From: DAONDQ01 sp035402645
GTDB lineage: Bacteria; Cloacimonadota; Cloacimonadia; Cloacimonadales; DAONDQ01
Direction: 5' to 3'
DNA: 64,000 bases
NCBI GenBank assembly: GCA_035402645.1
Contig: DAONDQ010000004.1
Location: forward strand, 1-64,000
The notes under the pieces are model-generated. The model did no database searches. It was not told where the DNA came from and was given only the letters and a program-made list of their open reading frames with translations. The position numbers and the translations under genes were made by a program. Shown in pieces: positions 9,523 to 16,023 of this stretch. Every line of letters begins with the position of its first letter. The first letter of the stretch is position 1.

Positions 9523-11201
9523 TAGAAAATTCCTCCTATGTCTTTATATCCCGCGGTCTTCGCTGCGAGATTGAAAGCAATCTCCGAGTAAGTGCGAGAA
9601 TGAGCAAAATGGTCAGGTCCGACATTCATGAACTTCGCGACAGGATTGCCATTATCATCTTTCTCGTACACTTTAACAACTGCTTTCATATGTTCTTTGT
9701 ATTCCATTTCTGCATCCATAGGAATCTTGATGCGTTTGGCACTAAAACGGCTGATTGCCAAATCCATCCACGATGTCCTGTCTACTGTAACCGTCGGTAG
9801 TTCGCTACCAAGTATGGTATCCCTACTCTTTTGGTCGCGTCCATAGAAGCAAGCATAGGCGATGCCAGGAAATCTTGCACAGAACTTGAGAGATTCGCGA
9901 CGTTCGGGATTTGCATCAATAACTACGCAGTTAGTTGCGTACTTCATTACAAACTTGTCCAGTTCATTGAAGTCCACAACTTTACCTTCGAAAAGTATAC
10001 GAGGTATGAAGTTCATGTGCATATCTGAATCAGAACTAACCGGTGCGGGTATCCATTCGCATACTTCCACGTTCAGCCACTTGCCAACATCAACGCCCAT
10101 AGTTACAATATGTGAACGAGAAGAGTCTGCCCCGTTCTTGTATGCGGAAGAACAATCTTTGATTTCGGAATCATTAACTCTCGCTCCCTCTACAATATGA
10201 GGCAGACCTAATTTCGAGTTATAGAACTCCTGTTCATCAGCAGGATTGATCATCGCCTTGAAGTATTGGCTAACGATTTCCGCGGGGCTAACTGTGCCCG
10301 AGTAAAGTTGATTGATATAGAAACCGCGGGATGTCGCTTGGCTATTCTGCGAAACCCACTCGCCTTTGGCTAGCCAATCGGTCTTCGTTGCATGGTCTAA
10401 TTTGCCCTTGCAGCTCGTACAAATCAGATACGACTCTTTGACGGAAGGGTCGAAGGCATCTTTGCCGCGAATCTCTACGGATTCGGGGAAGGTGAGTTCC
10501 GTTTGTTTCGAGCAGCAAGGGCATGGGAAGAAGAAATGTTCCATCGTGCTCTGCTTATATGGAACATCAATGCCGAAATCCGGCACGGTCGGAGTGGATA
10601 CCATCCACATCTGCTTATCCAACTGACCGCTCATACGTTCCCATACAAGCGGTATATGTTCGACGACCATCTTGTCTAACTCGTCAATGGCGCATCGACC
10701 GACAGGTACGGAAACCAAATTAACTTTAGACCGCGAGCCTCTTATGTAGAGATTCGCCGATCCTGCACGTTTGTGCTTCGTGTTCTTCACATCCGAGAAC
10801 ATAGTATCTAAATGGGGACTTAATTCGAGGGCTGCATCGAATCGGGATGAACTGAATATCCCTGCGTTATCATCGTTAGGTAGGACATACAATACTGATT
10901 CACCACGTATGTCGATATTGAAGAACGTCCAGTTAAGGAGTAACTCGGTGTAACCCATCTGCGCTGCTTTACGACCGACGTTGAGTTCAGCTTTTGAATC
11001 ATGCATACCGCGAAGCCAAGGATGATGCTTGAAGTTCCATAACCCCGGATATGGCTTGCCCATTACGCGATATTGTTCTGCCCAATTTGAGCAAGTCGTT
11101 AGCGCCGATCTCTTTAGACCGGTTTCAATCTTGTTGAAAAACAACGCGCCGAGATTCTGCTCGGGTTGCTCAACAAGTGCTAAATTTCCCAGTGTCATCA
11201 T
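9522..11201 (-). CDS. terL: Terminase large subunit (GpA-like)
   Basis: 559 aa DNA-packaging motor. The ATPase half shows a Walker A-like segment GRKAAQMGYTE (residues 76-86) and Walker B CAIDELDK (170-177), as in the GpA family. The nuclease half has the acidic triad pattern MGVDVGKW, CVVIDANPERR and a late DHFAHSRTY. It cuts concatemers and drives DNA into the prohead with the portal encoded next. Two Cys pairs (CPCC and CTSC, between 225 and 265) form a zinc-ribbon-like insert. The start overlaps the stop of a 25-codon ORF (ATGATGA). No frameshift is seen. Confidence 0.92.
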   Translation of the reverse strand: MMTLGNLALVEQPEQNLGALFFNKIETGLKRSALTTCSNWAEQYRVMGKPYPGLWNFKHHPWLRGMHDSKAELNVGRKAAQMGYTELLLNWTFFNIDIRGESVLYVLPNDDNAGIFSSSRFDAALELSPHLDTMFSDVKNTKHKRAGSANLYIRGSRSKVNLVSVPVGRCAIDELDKMVVEHIPLVWERMSGQLDKQMWMVSTPTVPDFGIDVPYKQSTMEHFFFPCPCCSKQTELTFPESVEIRGKDAFDPSVKESYLICTSCKGKLDHATKTDWLAKGEWVSQNSQATSRGFYINQLYSGTVSPAEIVSQYFKAMINPADEQEFYNSKLGLPHIVEGARVNDSEIKDCSSAYKNGADSSRSHIVTMGVDVGKWLNVEVCEWIPAPVSSDSDMHMNFIPRILFEGKVVDFNELDKFVMKYATNCVVIDANPERRESLKFCARFPGIAYACFYGRDQKSRDTILGSELPTVTVDRTSWMDLAISRFSAKRIKIPMDAEMEYKEHMKAVVKVYEKDDNGNPVAKFMNVGPDHFAHSRTYSEIAFNLAAKTAGYKDIGGIF

Positions 11202-11275
11202 CTTTCGCGTCTACCCTCTTTATGATTCTCTCTATGAATACGTTTAACGCGCCTAGGTTTCATATGCTTCTTCAT
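11198..11275 (-). CDS. 25-aa basic peptide between terminase genes
   Basis: Short ORF encoding MKKHMKPRRVKRIHRENHKE and five further residues, with about half Arg, Lys or His. It starts in an ATGA overlap with the small terminase gene, has an AAAGG site upstream and ends overlapping the large terminase start, so it fits the operon's coupled-translation pattern exactly. It could bind DNA or simply couple translation of the two subunits. No family is recognised and the short length keeps confidence moderate. Confidence 0.5.
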   Translation of the reverse strand: MKKHMKPRRVKRIHRENHKEGRRER

Positions 11276-11814
11276 GATTCTTTCCTCTCCGTTAAAGCGA
11301 CCTGCATTTCGCGCACAATATTCTCAATCGTTTCTTTATCTGTAACGTATTTGTTTATGATTCCGACAATCTGCTCTGCCATCCTTATAACCGTGGTCTT
11401 CTCAATAGTGACGCCCATGTCCTTCTCCAATTTATGGCAACTCGTCACCAGTTTCTCGATCTTCAGTATGAGTTCGCTAATCGCGCCGGATTGAAGAATC
11501 ATCTCGCTTGCATTTTCGAAGGCGTTCATCTTCTCTTCGAGAGTCATACGAAGTATAGCAATCTCATCGCGCAAGTCCTTAATGCCACTTGATTCCCGCA
11601 TCTCCGCTGCGCGAGTATGGAACTTCGTCAATCGGTAGTTGCGGAGGTTCTTCTCCTTCGCCTCGGTAGTAGCAGTATCACCGCCGTGTGCCAAACAATA
11701 CTTCGAACCCACTTCGGCAACGTTGAGACACTGCCCATGAGCCTGTGAACCGGCTTGACACCGATTAGGATCGCGTTCATCCGTTACCCGTTTGATTCGT
11801 TCTTTATCAATCAT
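11272..11814 (-). CDS. Probable terminase small subunit
   Basis: 180 aa. The N-terminus holds a Cys/His cluster (CQAGSQAHGQC then YCLAHGG, residues 19-45) typical of a small zinc-binding domain found in many phage proteins encoded just before the large terminase. It is followed by a helical body that probably forms a coiled coil (residues 75-170). It would recognise the packaging site and load the large subunit. The ATG follows GGAGTAATCGTTTT. It is the first gene of the leftward unit; a promoter candidate lies 66-94 bp upstream. The call rests on position and domain type. Confidence 0.7.
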   Translation of the reverse strand: MIDKERIKRVTDERDPNRCQAGSQAHGQCLNVAEVGSKYCLAHGGDTATTEAKEKNLRNYRLTKFHTRAAEMRESSGIKDLRDEIAILRMTLEEKMNAFENASEMILQSGAISELILKIEKLVTSCHKLEKDMGVTIEKTTVIRMAEQIVGIINKYVTDKETIENIVREMQVALTERKES

Positions 11815-12193
11815 AAAACGATTACTCCATCAGCTTACACACTTTACTGCCATGATTATGCAATCATACATTTTCACTTACTATACTACAAAACACAAAT
11901 AATAACAAGTAGTGCCTTCCCGCGAAAATATAAAAATCATAAATGCCGATTCACTTTTAACATTTGCCAACGACTCGTGTAACAATTACCCACTGGCTCT
12001 CGGATTGTGCAATCCGTATGAAGTATTAAATACACCATATATGTGAGTTTCGATGGAGGGTTCGGCGGACTTGGAAAATTTCACAACTTACTACAACAAT
12101 TATAACCCACCGCCTGTTGTAAATGGTTGTTGAATCACAACGCGATACAACAAAACTATTTTTAAAATATTTTATTTATTTTGCTTGTATAGT
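11815..12193. other. Intergenic region before terminase operon
   Basis: About 380 bp without a gene. It contains the leftward promoter candidate at 11880-11908 and two small hairpins with a GATT-nTGC-AATC core at 11853-11868 and about 12001-12017. The part from 12080 on becomes very AT-rich and has repeated ACAAC/GTTGT stretches (12091-12150) that can fold on themselves. No tRNA or ORF with a ribosome site was found. Confidence 0.6.
11880..11908 (-). promoter_or_regulatory. Leftward promoter candidate for terminase operon
   Basis: On the minus strand TTGTTA (11908-11903), 17-bp spacer ending TTGTAG, and TATAGT (11885-11880). The same -10 with its TTGTAG extension and the same spacing occur twice in the divergent region near 34.1-34.25 kb, which supports a shared promoter class. 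It lies 66 bp upstream of the small terminase start. Confidence 0.6.
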
Positions 12194-12355
12194 TTGTTTA
12201 TTTACGAATGACAATTATATTATTATAGGATAATAATATATCCTATGTTCATTGATAATATAATAGTTTGAAGTTTGTAAAAACTGGCACGAACGTGCAA
12301 AGCTACAAATTAAAACAAAGGTAAATAATAACAAGATAAAAACTTGTTATCCTAA
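12194..12355 (+). promoter_or_regulatory. Leader copy 1: promoter and hairpins before IR cassette A
   Basis: TTGTTT (12194-12199), 18-bp spacer, TATTAT (12218-12223). Next comes a short palindrome AGGATA...TATCCT (12227-12244), then the 24-bp block at 12236-12259 that recurs exactly at 13528-13551. Downstream are a small hairpin GCACG-AA-CGTGC (about 12287-12298) and an 8-bp hairpin ATAACAAG-ATAAAAA-CTTGTTAT (12328-12350) whose core AAG-ATAAAAA-CTT also appears in copy 2. It is probably the start of rightward early transcription, with a structured 5' leader. Confidence 0.6.
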
Positions 12356-12745
12356 TTGAAAAATTATTCTATTGTAATCTGTTGTATCGAAAATAAAAAG
12401 GTGATACAATGAAAATTTTTAATTATCATTTCGTAATTTTTGGTACTAACGAAAAACGCAATTTAATTATTGACGCCTCTTGCGAATCTGAGGCAATACA
12501 AAAATTCAATTGCAAAACAGAATTACAAAATATTAGAATTGAAAAAATATCTTATGCAAATATTCCGAATAGGAAAAACGCTTATGGTGAATTCGTTGTT
12601 CAAATTTATGTAAATGGGAAAAGACAAAAAGACAACGAATATTTCGCGACGAATTTCGATGACGCTTTAGCGACCGCGCAAAGTATGATAACGAATTACT
12701 AAAACAAACAAGATACAACAGATTCACAATAGAATAATTTTTCAA
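12356..12745. repeat. Inverted repeat enclosing gene A
   Basis: Left arm 12356-12388 (33 nt) and right arm 12712-12745 (34 nt) are reverse complements with one inserted base and no mismatch. The left arm begins TTGAAAAATTATTCTATTG and ends CTGTTGTATC. The ribosome site follows the left arm after a short AT spacer; the right arm starts 9 nt after the stop codon. In RNA the arms would pair and place the whole reading frame in a loop of about 320 nt. Confidence 0.9.
12409..12702 (+). CDS. Early hypothetical protein A (in inverted-repeat cassette)
   Basis: 97 aa. The ATG follows AAAAAGGTGATACA, a site shared with slight changes by the next two genes. Basic and mixed alpha/beta (FNYHFVIFGTNEKRNLIID, then GEFVVQIYVNGKRQKDNEYF); the beta strand pattern could suit a small nucleic-acid-binding or inhibitor protein, but no family is recognised. 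It lies alone between the two arms of its own inverted repeat. AT-rich codon use compared with the late genes, as expected for an early phage gene against host functions. Confidence 0.8.
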   Translation: MKIFNYHFVIFGTNEKRNLIIDASCESEAIQKFNCKTELQNIRIEKISYANIPNRKNAYGEFVVQIYVNGKRQKDNEYFATNFDDALATAQSMITNY

Positions 12746-12757
12746 ACAAAATAAAAA

Positions 12758-13154
12758 TACTGTTGTATATTGTATAGCTTGCCTTTTGAAAAGGTGATAA
12801 AATGGAAATTAAAATTTTAAAGATAGATGGTTTTACTTGCCTTAATTATTTATCCAGTATGGAAACAATACAAGATAGATATTTAATTCAAGCGGTTATG
12901 TCATACGTTATACAACACAAGGAAACAAAAGTAATTGACCATGCATACTGGAAAGCGGAATATCATTTAATAATTGAAAATGCTTTTGAGATATTTTTTA
13001 TTAAAGAGCAAACAAAGAAAACGGAAATATATTTAAAACTTATTCCGCTTGAAGAAAATTTATTTTTGAATTACGAATATCAAAATAAAATTCTATTACT
13101 TGGAATTGTCAATTAACAAAAGGCAAAAGGCAAGATATACAATATACAACAGTA
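12758..13154. repeat. Inverted repeat enclosing gene B
   Basis: Arms at 12758-12788 and 13124-13154, 31 nt each, 30 of 31 complementary. The left arm begins TACTGTTGTATATTGTATAG and ends CCTTTTG, directly before AAAAGGTGATAAA-ATG. The right arm starts 7 nt after the stop codon of gene B. Its sequence differs from the arms around genes A, C and D, apart from a CTGTTGTAT stretch shared with A. Confidence 0.9.
12802..13116 (+). CDS. Early hypothetical protein B (in inverted-repeat cassette)
   Basis: 104 aa. The start has AAAAGGTGATAAA before ATG. Ile, Leu, Glu and Lys rich; predicted helices in the first half (residues 20-45) and beta strands in the second (EIFFIKEQTKKTEIYLKL). No signal peptide, membrane segment or known domain. 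It is enclosed by a 31-nt inverted repeat and follows gene A. A host-takeover or anti-host role would be typical for the position but is not shown by the sequence. Confidence 0.8.
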   Translation: MEIKILKIDGFTCLNYLSSMETIQDRYLIQAVMSYVIQHKETKVIDHAYWKAEYHLIIENAFEIFFIKEQTKKTEIYLKLIPLEENLFLNYEYQNKILLLGIVN

Positions 13155-13156
13155 TA

Positions 13157-13404
13157 GAAAATATTTTTTAGTGCCTCTTGAATAGCCAAAAGGTGATAAC
13201 ATGAAAAGCGGAATAATGGAATTAATAAACAAACTGGAAAGAGTAAATAGGAAACTAAAAAGGCTTGAAAGCTATTTAAACAAAAGAGGAAATGATATTT
13301 TACAGGAAAGACATTTTAGACTTTACAAGGAAAAAAGGCTTTTATTAAAGCATATTTCAATTGAACTAAATTAAAAATTTCAAGAGGCACTAAAAAATAT
13401 TTTC
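13157..13404. repeat. Inverted repeat enclosing gene C
   Basis: Arms at 13157-13182 and 13379-13404, 26 nt, perfectly complementary. The left arm begins GAAAATATTTTTTAGTGCCT and ends CTTGAA. The left arm starts 2 nt after the right arm of cassette B. The right arm starts 4 nt after the stop of gene C. Confidence 0.92.
13201..13374 (+). CDS. Early small basic helical protein C (in inverted-repeat cassette)
   Basis: 57 aa, beginning MKSGIMELINKLERVNRKLK. Start ATG follows CCAAAAGGTGATAAC. Almost entirely Lys, Arg, Leu, Glu and Ile with a heptad-like pattern (residues 5-30 and 35-55), so a small coiled coil or helical hairpin is likely; the strong positive charge would allow binding of nucleic acid. 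It is enclosed by a perfect 26-nt inverted repeat. No family is recognised. Confidence 0.75.
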   Translation: MKSGIMELINKLERVNRKLKRLESYLNKRGNDILQERHFRLYKEKRLLLKHISIELN

Positions 13405-13422
13405 AATTTATTTTGTAAAGGC

Positions 13423-13469
13423 TTGAAAATAATTTTTAGTATGCTGTAAATTCAGAAAATTATTTTCAA
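13423..13469. repeat. Empty inverted repeat (14-bp stem, 19-nt loop)
   Basis: TTGAAAATAATTTT (13423-13436) is followed 19 nt later by its exact complement (13456-13469). In base content it resembles the arms of the neighbouring cassettes, but the loop holds no reading frame. It lies between cassette C and leader copy 2. On the plus strand the stem is followed by TATTTTTTAC, so it may act as a terminator for the A-B-C transcript. Confidence 0.75.
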
Positions 13470-13482
13470 TTATTTTTTACTT

Positions 13483-13660
13483 TTGTTTGAACTATTAAAT
13501 TAAGGATATACTATATATAAGGATATTATATATCCTATGTTCATTGATAATTAAATAGTGTTTTGTTTTTCAAAAACGGGATTTTGAAAATCCAAGCTGA
13601 AAACAAAATACAACAGGGAAATTAAAAAAGATAAAAACTTTTTTACTGGATTACGATTTC
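13483..13660 (+). promoter_or_regulatory. Leader copy 2: promoter and hairpins before ParB-like gene
   Basis: TTGTTT (13483-13488), 18-bp spacer, TATACT (13507-13512), then AGGATA...TATCCT (13520-13536) and a 24-bp block (13528-13551) identical to 12236-12259. Further down are a GGATTTT-G-AAAATCC hairpin (about 13579-13593) and AAAAAAG-ATAAAAA-CTTTTTT (about 13626-13646), the counterpart of the last hairpin in copy 1. A second rightward transcript therefore probably starts here. Confidence 0.6.
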
Positions 13661-13733
13661 AAATAATCTTAATCAAATTTCATTAAATGATTGAATATTG
13701 CTTTTCCGCTTTCCTCAAAAATGAGGTGCGTAA

Positions 13734-14651
13734 ATGATTAATCTTAAAGGTCTTAAAATTCAGGAAATAGCAAAAGACAAGTGCTTTCCTAACGTCAAAA
13801 ATCCGAGAATTGAACTTATCACCTTTGATATAGATGATACGCTCAAAGATGAAAAGACTACAACAGGAATTAAAAAGCCTTGCGTTGTCTTTGATGATGG
13901 TTCGGGAAAATTTGAAATAGGGCAAGGTCACCGCCGTTGGGCAAGTGCCATGAAATTCGAACATATCAAAACTATTCCGTGTATTGTTATTCCGAAAAGC
14001 GGATTAACGGAATTGGATATGTTGGAAATTCTTATGGACCATAATGAGGAAACACCGCTTTCAAAAGCGGAATGTTTCAAGGCAATAAAGGAATTTTTCC
14101 TTTTGTCTTTCGGTGATTCGGCAATAATAAAGCGTTGTAAAATGCTTCTGAATTCCTCTTTCGGTAGTCCATCGCCGGAAAAGATAAAAGATGCTCGAAA
14201 AGAGGCGGTCGAAATGCATGAAGATGCCGACCGCGCCGAAGAAAAAGTAATTTTCGAAAAGCACCACGGCACTATTCAGAATTTCCGCCGTCTTGCCCTT
14301 TTGCCTGTTTCCGTTCAAGAGGAATATATAAAGGCATGGCAAGGTCGGAATTCCGACCTAACTCAGAAAGATATTAAAATACTTTCTGAATTTTGGAACG
14401 AACTTGTAAAGGCTAATCCGGAAACAAAGGTTTCCGAACCTCCAAAAGCGTTCGAAGATAAGGTCGAGGAACTAAAGGAAATAAACCGCCAACCGGATGA
14501 TAAGAAAAAATCCGTAAAGCGGTCAAAGTCCGACATAGAAAATATGTCAAAAGGCACTGAAAATGCTATCGTGCGGAAAACTCTTTCATGGGTTTTAGGT
14601 GAAATTACTGATTCCGAGTTGAAAGATTACGTCAAGGCAAAAAGCAACTAA
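13734..14651 (+). CDS. ParB/sulfiredoxin-fold protein 1
   Basis: 305 aa. The N-terminal domain has the ParB box IGQGHRRWASAM (residues 61-72) preceded by FDDGSGKF; the second half is helical and Lys/Glu rich (220-270). The C-terminus (RKTLSWVLGEITDSELKDY, 280-298) matches that of the ParB-like protein at 28603-29505. ParB-type domains bind CTP or act as nucleases and bind DNA through a helix-turn-helix; in phages they often control genes or segregation. The usual NP-R-x4 motif is not clear here. Start has GAGGTGCGTAA. The gene sits in the fourth inverted-repeat cassette. Confidence 0.8.
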   Translation: MINLKGLKIQEIAKDKCFPNVKNPRIELITFDIDDTLKDEKTTTGIKKPCVVFDDGSGKFEIGQGHRRWASAMKFEHIKTIPCIVIPKSGLTELDMLEILMDHNEETPLSKAECFKAIKEFFLLSFGDSAIIKRCKMLLNSSFGSPSPEKIKDARKEAVEMHEDADRAEEKVIFEKHHGTIQNFRRLALLPVSVQEEYIKAWQGRNSDLTQKDIKILSEFWNELVKANPETKVSEPPKAFEDKVEELKEINRQPDDKKKSVKRSKSDIENMSKGTENAIVRKTLSWVLGEITDSELKDYVKAKSN

Positions 14652-14656
14652 CTAAC

Positions 14657-14677
14657 ATGGGACGGGAAATCCCATGA
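14657..14677 (+). promoter_or_regulatory. Hairpin burying a start codon
   Basis: CATGGG, 9-nt loop, CCCATG. The last three bases are the start codon of the 23-codon ORF, and its only upstream purine stretch (GGGAAA) is in the loop. The fold could limit translation initiation of that ORF. It lies 5 nt after the ParB-like stop. Confidence 0.45.
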
Positions 14678-14746
14678 ATGAGATTTCGTTTTTATTGATT
14701 TTTATTGTAATAGCCTTTATATACTGGCTATGTTTTGAGAAATAAA
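14675..14746 (+). CDS. 23-aa single-pass membrane peptide
   Basis: Encodes MNEISFLLIFIVIAFIYWLC and three further residues (FEK): one hydrophobic span with a short acidic N-terminus. The right arm of cassette D begins 7 nt after its stop, the same spacing as after genes A, B and C, which argues that it is a real gene. Its start codon is inside a 6-bp hairpin, so expression may be restrained. Small phage membrane peptides can act in lysis timing or exclusion; the function here is unknown. Confidence 0.5.
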
Positions 14747-14792
14747 TAAAATCGGAAAGCGGAAAGCAATATTCAATTATTTAAGGAACAAA

Positions 14793-15029
14793 ATGGATGA
14801 TATTTATAAAATTGTTTATTCCGATAAATTCGTTAATATGACGAATTTTGATTTGGCAAATTATTGCCGTCAAAACTTCGGCATTTTCTCGGATTATTCG
14901 GAAAAGCTATTTGCGAATGATTCATACATCAAGTATCTATCTTGCGCGTTTACAGAATTGAAGAAAAATGACTCTGTAAAGGCGCAATATGTTCGCGAGG
15001 AAATTTTAAAACGATTGATGAATCAGTAA
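14793..15029 (+). CDS. Early hypothetical protein
   Basis: 78 aa. AAGGAACAAA precedes the ATG. It lies 8 nt after the right arm of cassette D and is not itself enclosed by a repeat. Rich in Tyr, Phe, Asn, Asp and Lys; helix-forming at the C-terminus (VKAQYVREEILKRLM). No domain is recognised. It forms a small operon with the next two genes up to the terminator at 15425. Confidence 0.75.
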   Translation: MDDIYKIVYSDKFVNMTNFDLANYCRQNFGIFSDYSEKLFANDSYIKYLSCAFTELKKNDSVKAQYVREEILKRLMNQ

Positions 15030-15043
15030 CAAAGGGGAAAATT

Positions 15044-15226
15044 ATGATGAAAAGTACAACAGAAACTCTTTTGGAATACTTCTTTGATTCGCTTATTATG
15101 CATGACTATGACAACGCCGACGACATCATCGAAGATTTCCGAAATTTTCCCGATTTTTACAAAGAATTGAATCGTATGTATACCGAAGCAACAAAGGAAA
15201 GGAATCCGGTACAATGGAAAAGCTAA
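15044..15226 (+). CDS. Early acidic small protein
   Basis: 60 aa. Start at ATGATG after AAAGGGGAAAATT; the second ATG (15047) is an equally possible start. Acidic, helical, with an Asp cluster (MHDYDNADDIIEDF, residues 19-32). Acidic early phage proteins sometimes mimic DNA, but nothing specific supports that here. Overlaps the next start by 13 nt. Confidence 0.7.
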   Translation: MMKSTTETLLEYFFDSLIMHDYDNADDIIEDFRNFPDFYKELNRMYTEATKERNPVQWKS

Positions 15227-15390
15227 TTGAATTGCACACGATGTATTGCTTGGATGCCATCGTCGACGGAGATTTCAAAAGTTACAAGAAAAGCTATCTG
15301 TATCTTGCGGAATTGAGCAGGAAATTCACTAAACTGCACAAATTCATCGTCATGATTCTCGAATCATTAGAAGAAAGGAGGATGGCATGA
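15214..15390 (+). CDS. Early small helical protein
   Basis: 58 aa, beginning MEKLIELHTMYCLDAIVDGD. Its ATG is inside the end of the previous gene, with AAGGAAAGGAA upstream. Almost wholly helical with a basic middle (KSYKKSYLYLAELSRKF) and a hydrophobic C-terminal helix (KFIVMILESLEERRMA). No family is recognised. It is the last gene before the strong terminator at 15425-15461. Confidence 0.65.
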   Translation: MEKLIELHTMYCLDAIVDGDFKSYKKSYLYLAELSRKFTKLHKFIVMILESLEERRMA

Positions 15391-15424
15391 AGTAAACAAG
15401 TAAAATTAGTCCTTTTTGATCATG

Positions 15425-15461
15425 AATGGCGCATAATTTACCCCGATTATGCGCCATTTTT
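15425..15461 (+). terminator. Rho-independent terminator of the rightward early operon
   Basis: Perfect 13-bp stem AATGGCGCATAAT / ATTATGCGCCATT around an 8-nt loop (TTACCCCG), followed by further T residues (TTTC). It lies 34 bp after the last rightward early gene. The left side is AAATGG-free of an A run on the plus strand, so it is mainly a plus-strand terminator. Confidence 0.92.
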
Positions 15462-16023
15462 CGTGCCTGTAAACCGATGACGGCAGAATCACCACATAAG
15501 GCGCTGATTCTCCGCCCTGCATCCATTTCCGCCTGTAAAAGCGCTAAAAAGCATTAATCATGATTTGCTGATCTTAGCGAATCATAAAATACAATGTATC
15601 GCGAAAACTGGCTTCGTGGTAAATTCCGGATTGATTCTTCGGTACTCCGAAGATTACATGATTTAGTGCCAAGATTAACAATGTTAGTTTTACGAGTTTG
15701 GATTTGGTCAGTAAAGGGAAGTCGGATTCAGAATCATTTTGAGGCTGGATTCTAACTTACTTACTAATATACTTACTAACTAACTAACTAACTTCGTCAA
15801 ATATGATAAGCATACTCCCCTATATATGTACATATACTGGTCTCCTGTCAGTAACTCCGTAAAGCAAGCCTAAGTTTTCAGCCAGTACGGACACGTAAAA
15901 GCCTGTAAAATCGAAATTTAAGCGGTTACTACGCAATTAAAGGGCATTTCCCGAAGGTTTTGTAAAACCGACTCCGAGAAATGCCCATTGGTAACTTTTG
16001 TCAATGAAATGTGTAAACTGAAT
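15462..16023. other. Non-coding region with short repeats and hairpins
   Basis: About 560 bp between converging operons. Visible parts: GCCTGTAAA three times (15465-15473, 15531-15539, 15901-15909); a hairpin TCTTCGG-TACT-CCGAAGA (15636-15653); a run of ACTAACTA-type repeats (15754-15794) holding ACTTACTAA at 15759 and 15771, a 9-mer also found three times near 34.1-34.2 kb; and a nested hairpin at 15942-15986. No ORF with a ribosome site and no tRNA were found. An origin of replication or packaging signal is possible but unproven. Confidence 0.6.
15942..15986 (-). terminator. Nested hairpin, probable terminator of leftward early operon
   Basis: GGGCATTTC (15942-15950) pairs with GAAATGCCC (15978-15986), with an inner hairpin GGTTTT-GT-AAAACC (15956-15969). 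On the minus strand the outer stem is followed by TTTAATT. It lies 38 bp after the stop of the RecB-like nuclease gene, the last gene of the leftward early operon. The short T run makes termination plausible rather than certain. Confidence 0.6.

Larger units (their letters stand above)
13683..14784. repeat. Inverted repeat enclosing ParB-like gene and small membrane peptide
   Basis: Left arm 13683-13714 and right arm 14754-14784 match over 30 positions with one substitution and one extra T. The left arm begins TTAAATGATTGAATATTGCT and ends CGCTTTCC. The right arm starts 7 nt after the stop of a 23-codon ORF that follows the ParB-like gene, so the repeat encloses both. The loop is about 1,040 nt. 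Confidence 0.88.

Noticed and set aside
12758..13154. Invertible promoter/gene switch
   Set aside because: No recombinase gene is found in the window, and inversion of B between its arms would put it out of phase with the operon; not excluded but not favoured.
12356..13404. CRISPR array or transposon ends
   Set aside because: Repeats are inverted, gene-enclosing and different in each cassette; no direct repeats with spacers, no transposase, no target-site duplication.
15478..15558. 26-codon ORF after the terminator (MTAESPHKAL)
   Set aside because: No ribosome site and located directly after a strong terminator.
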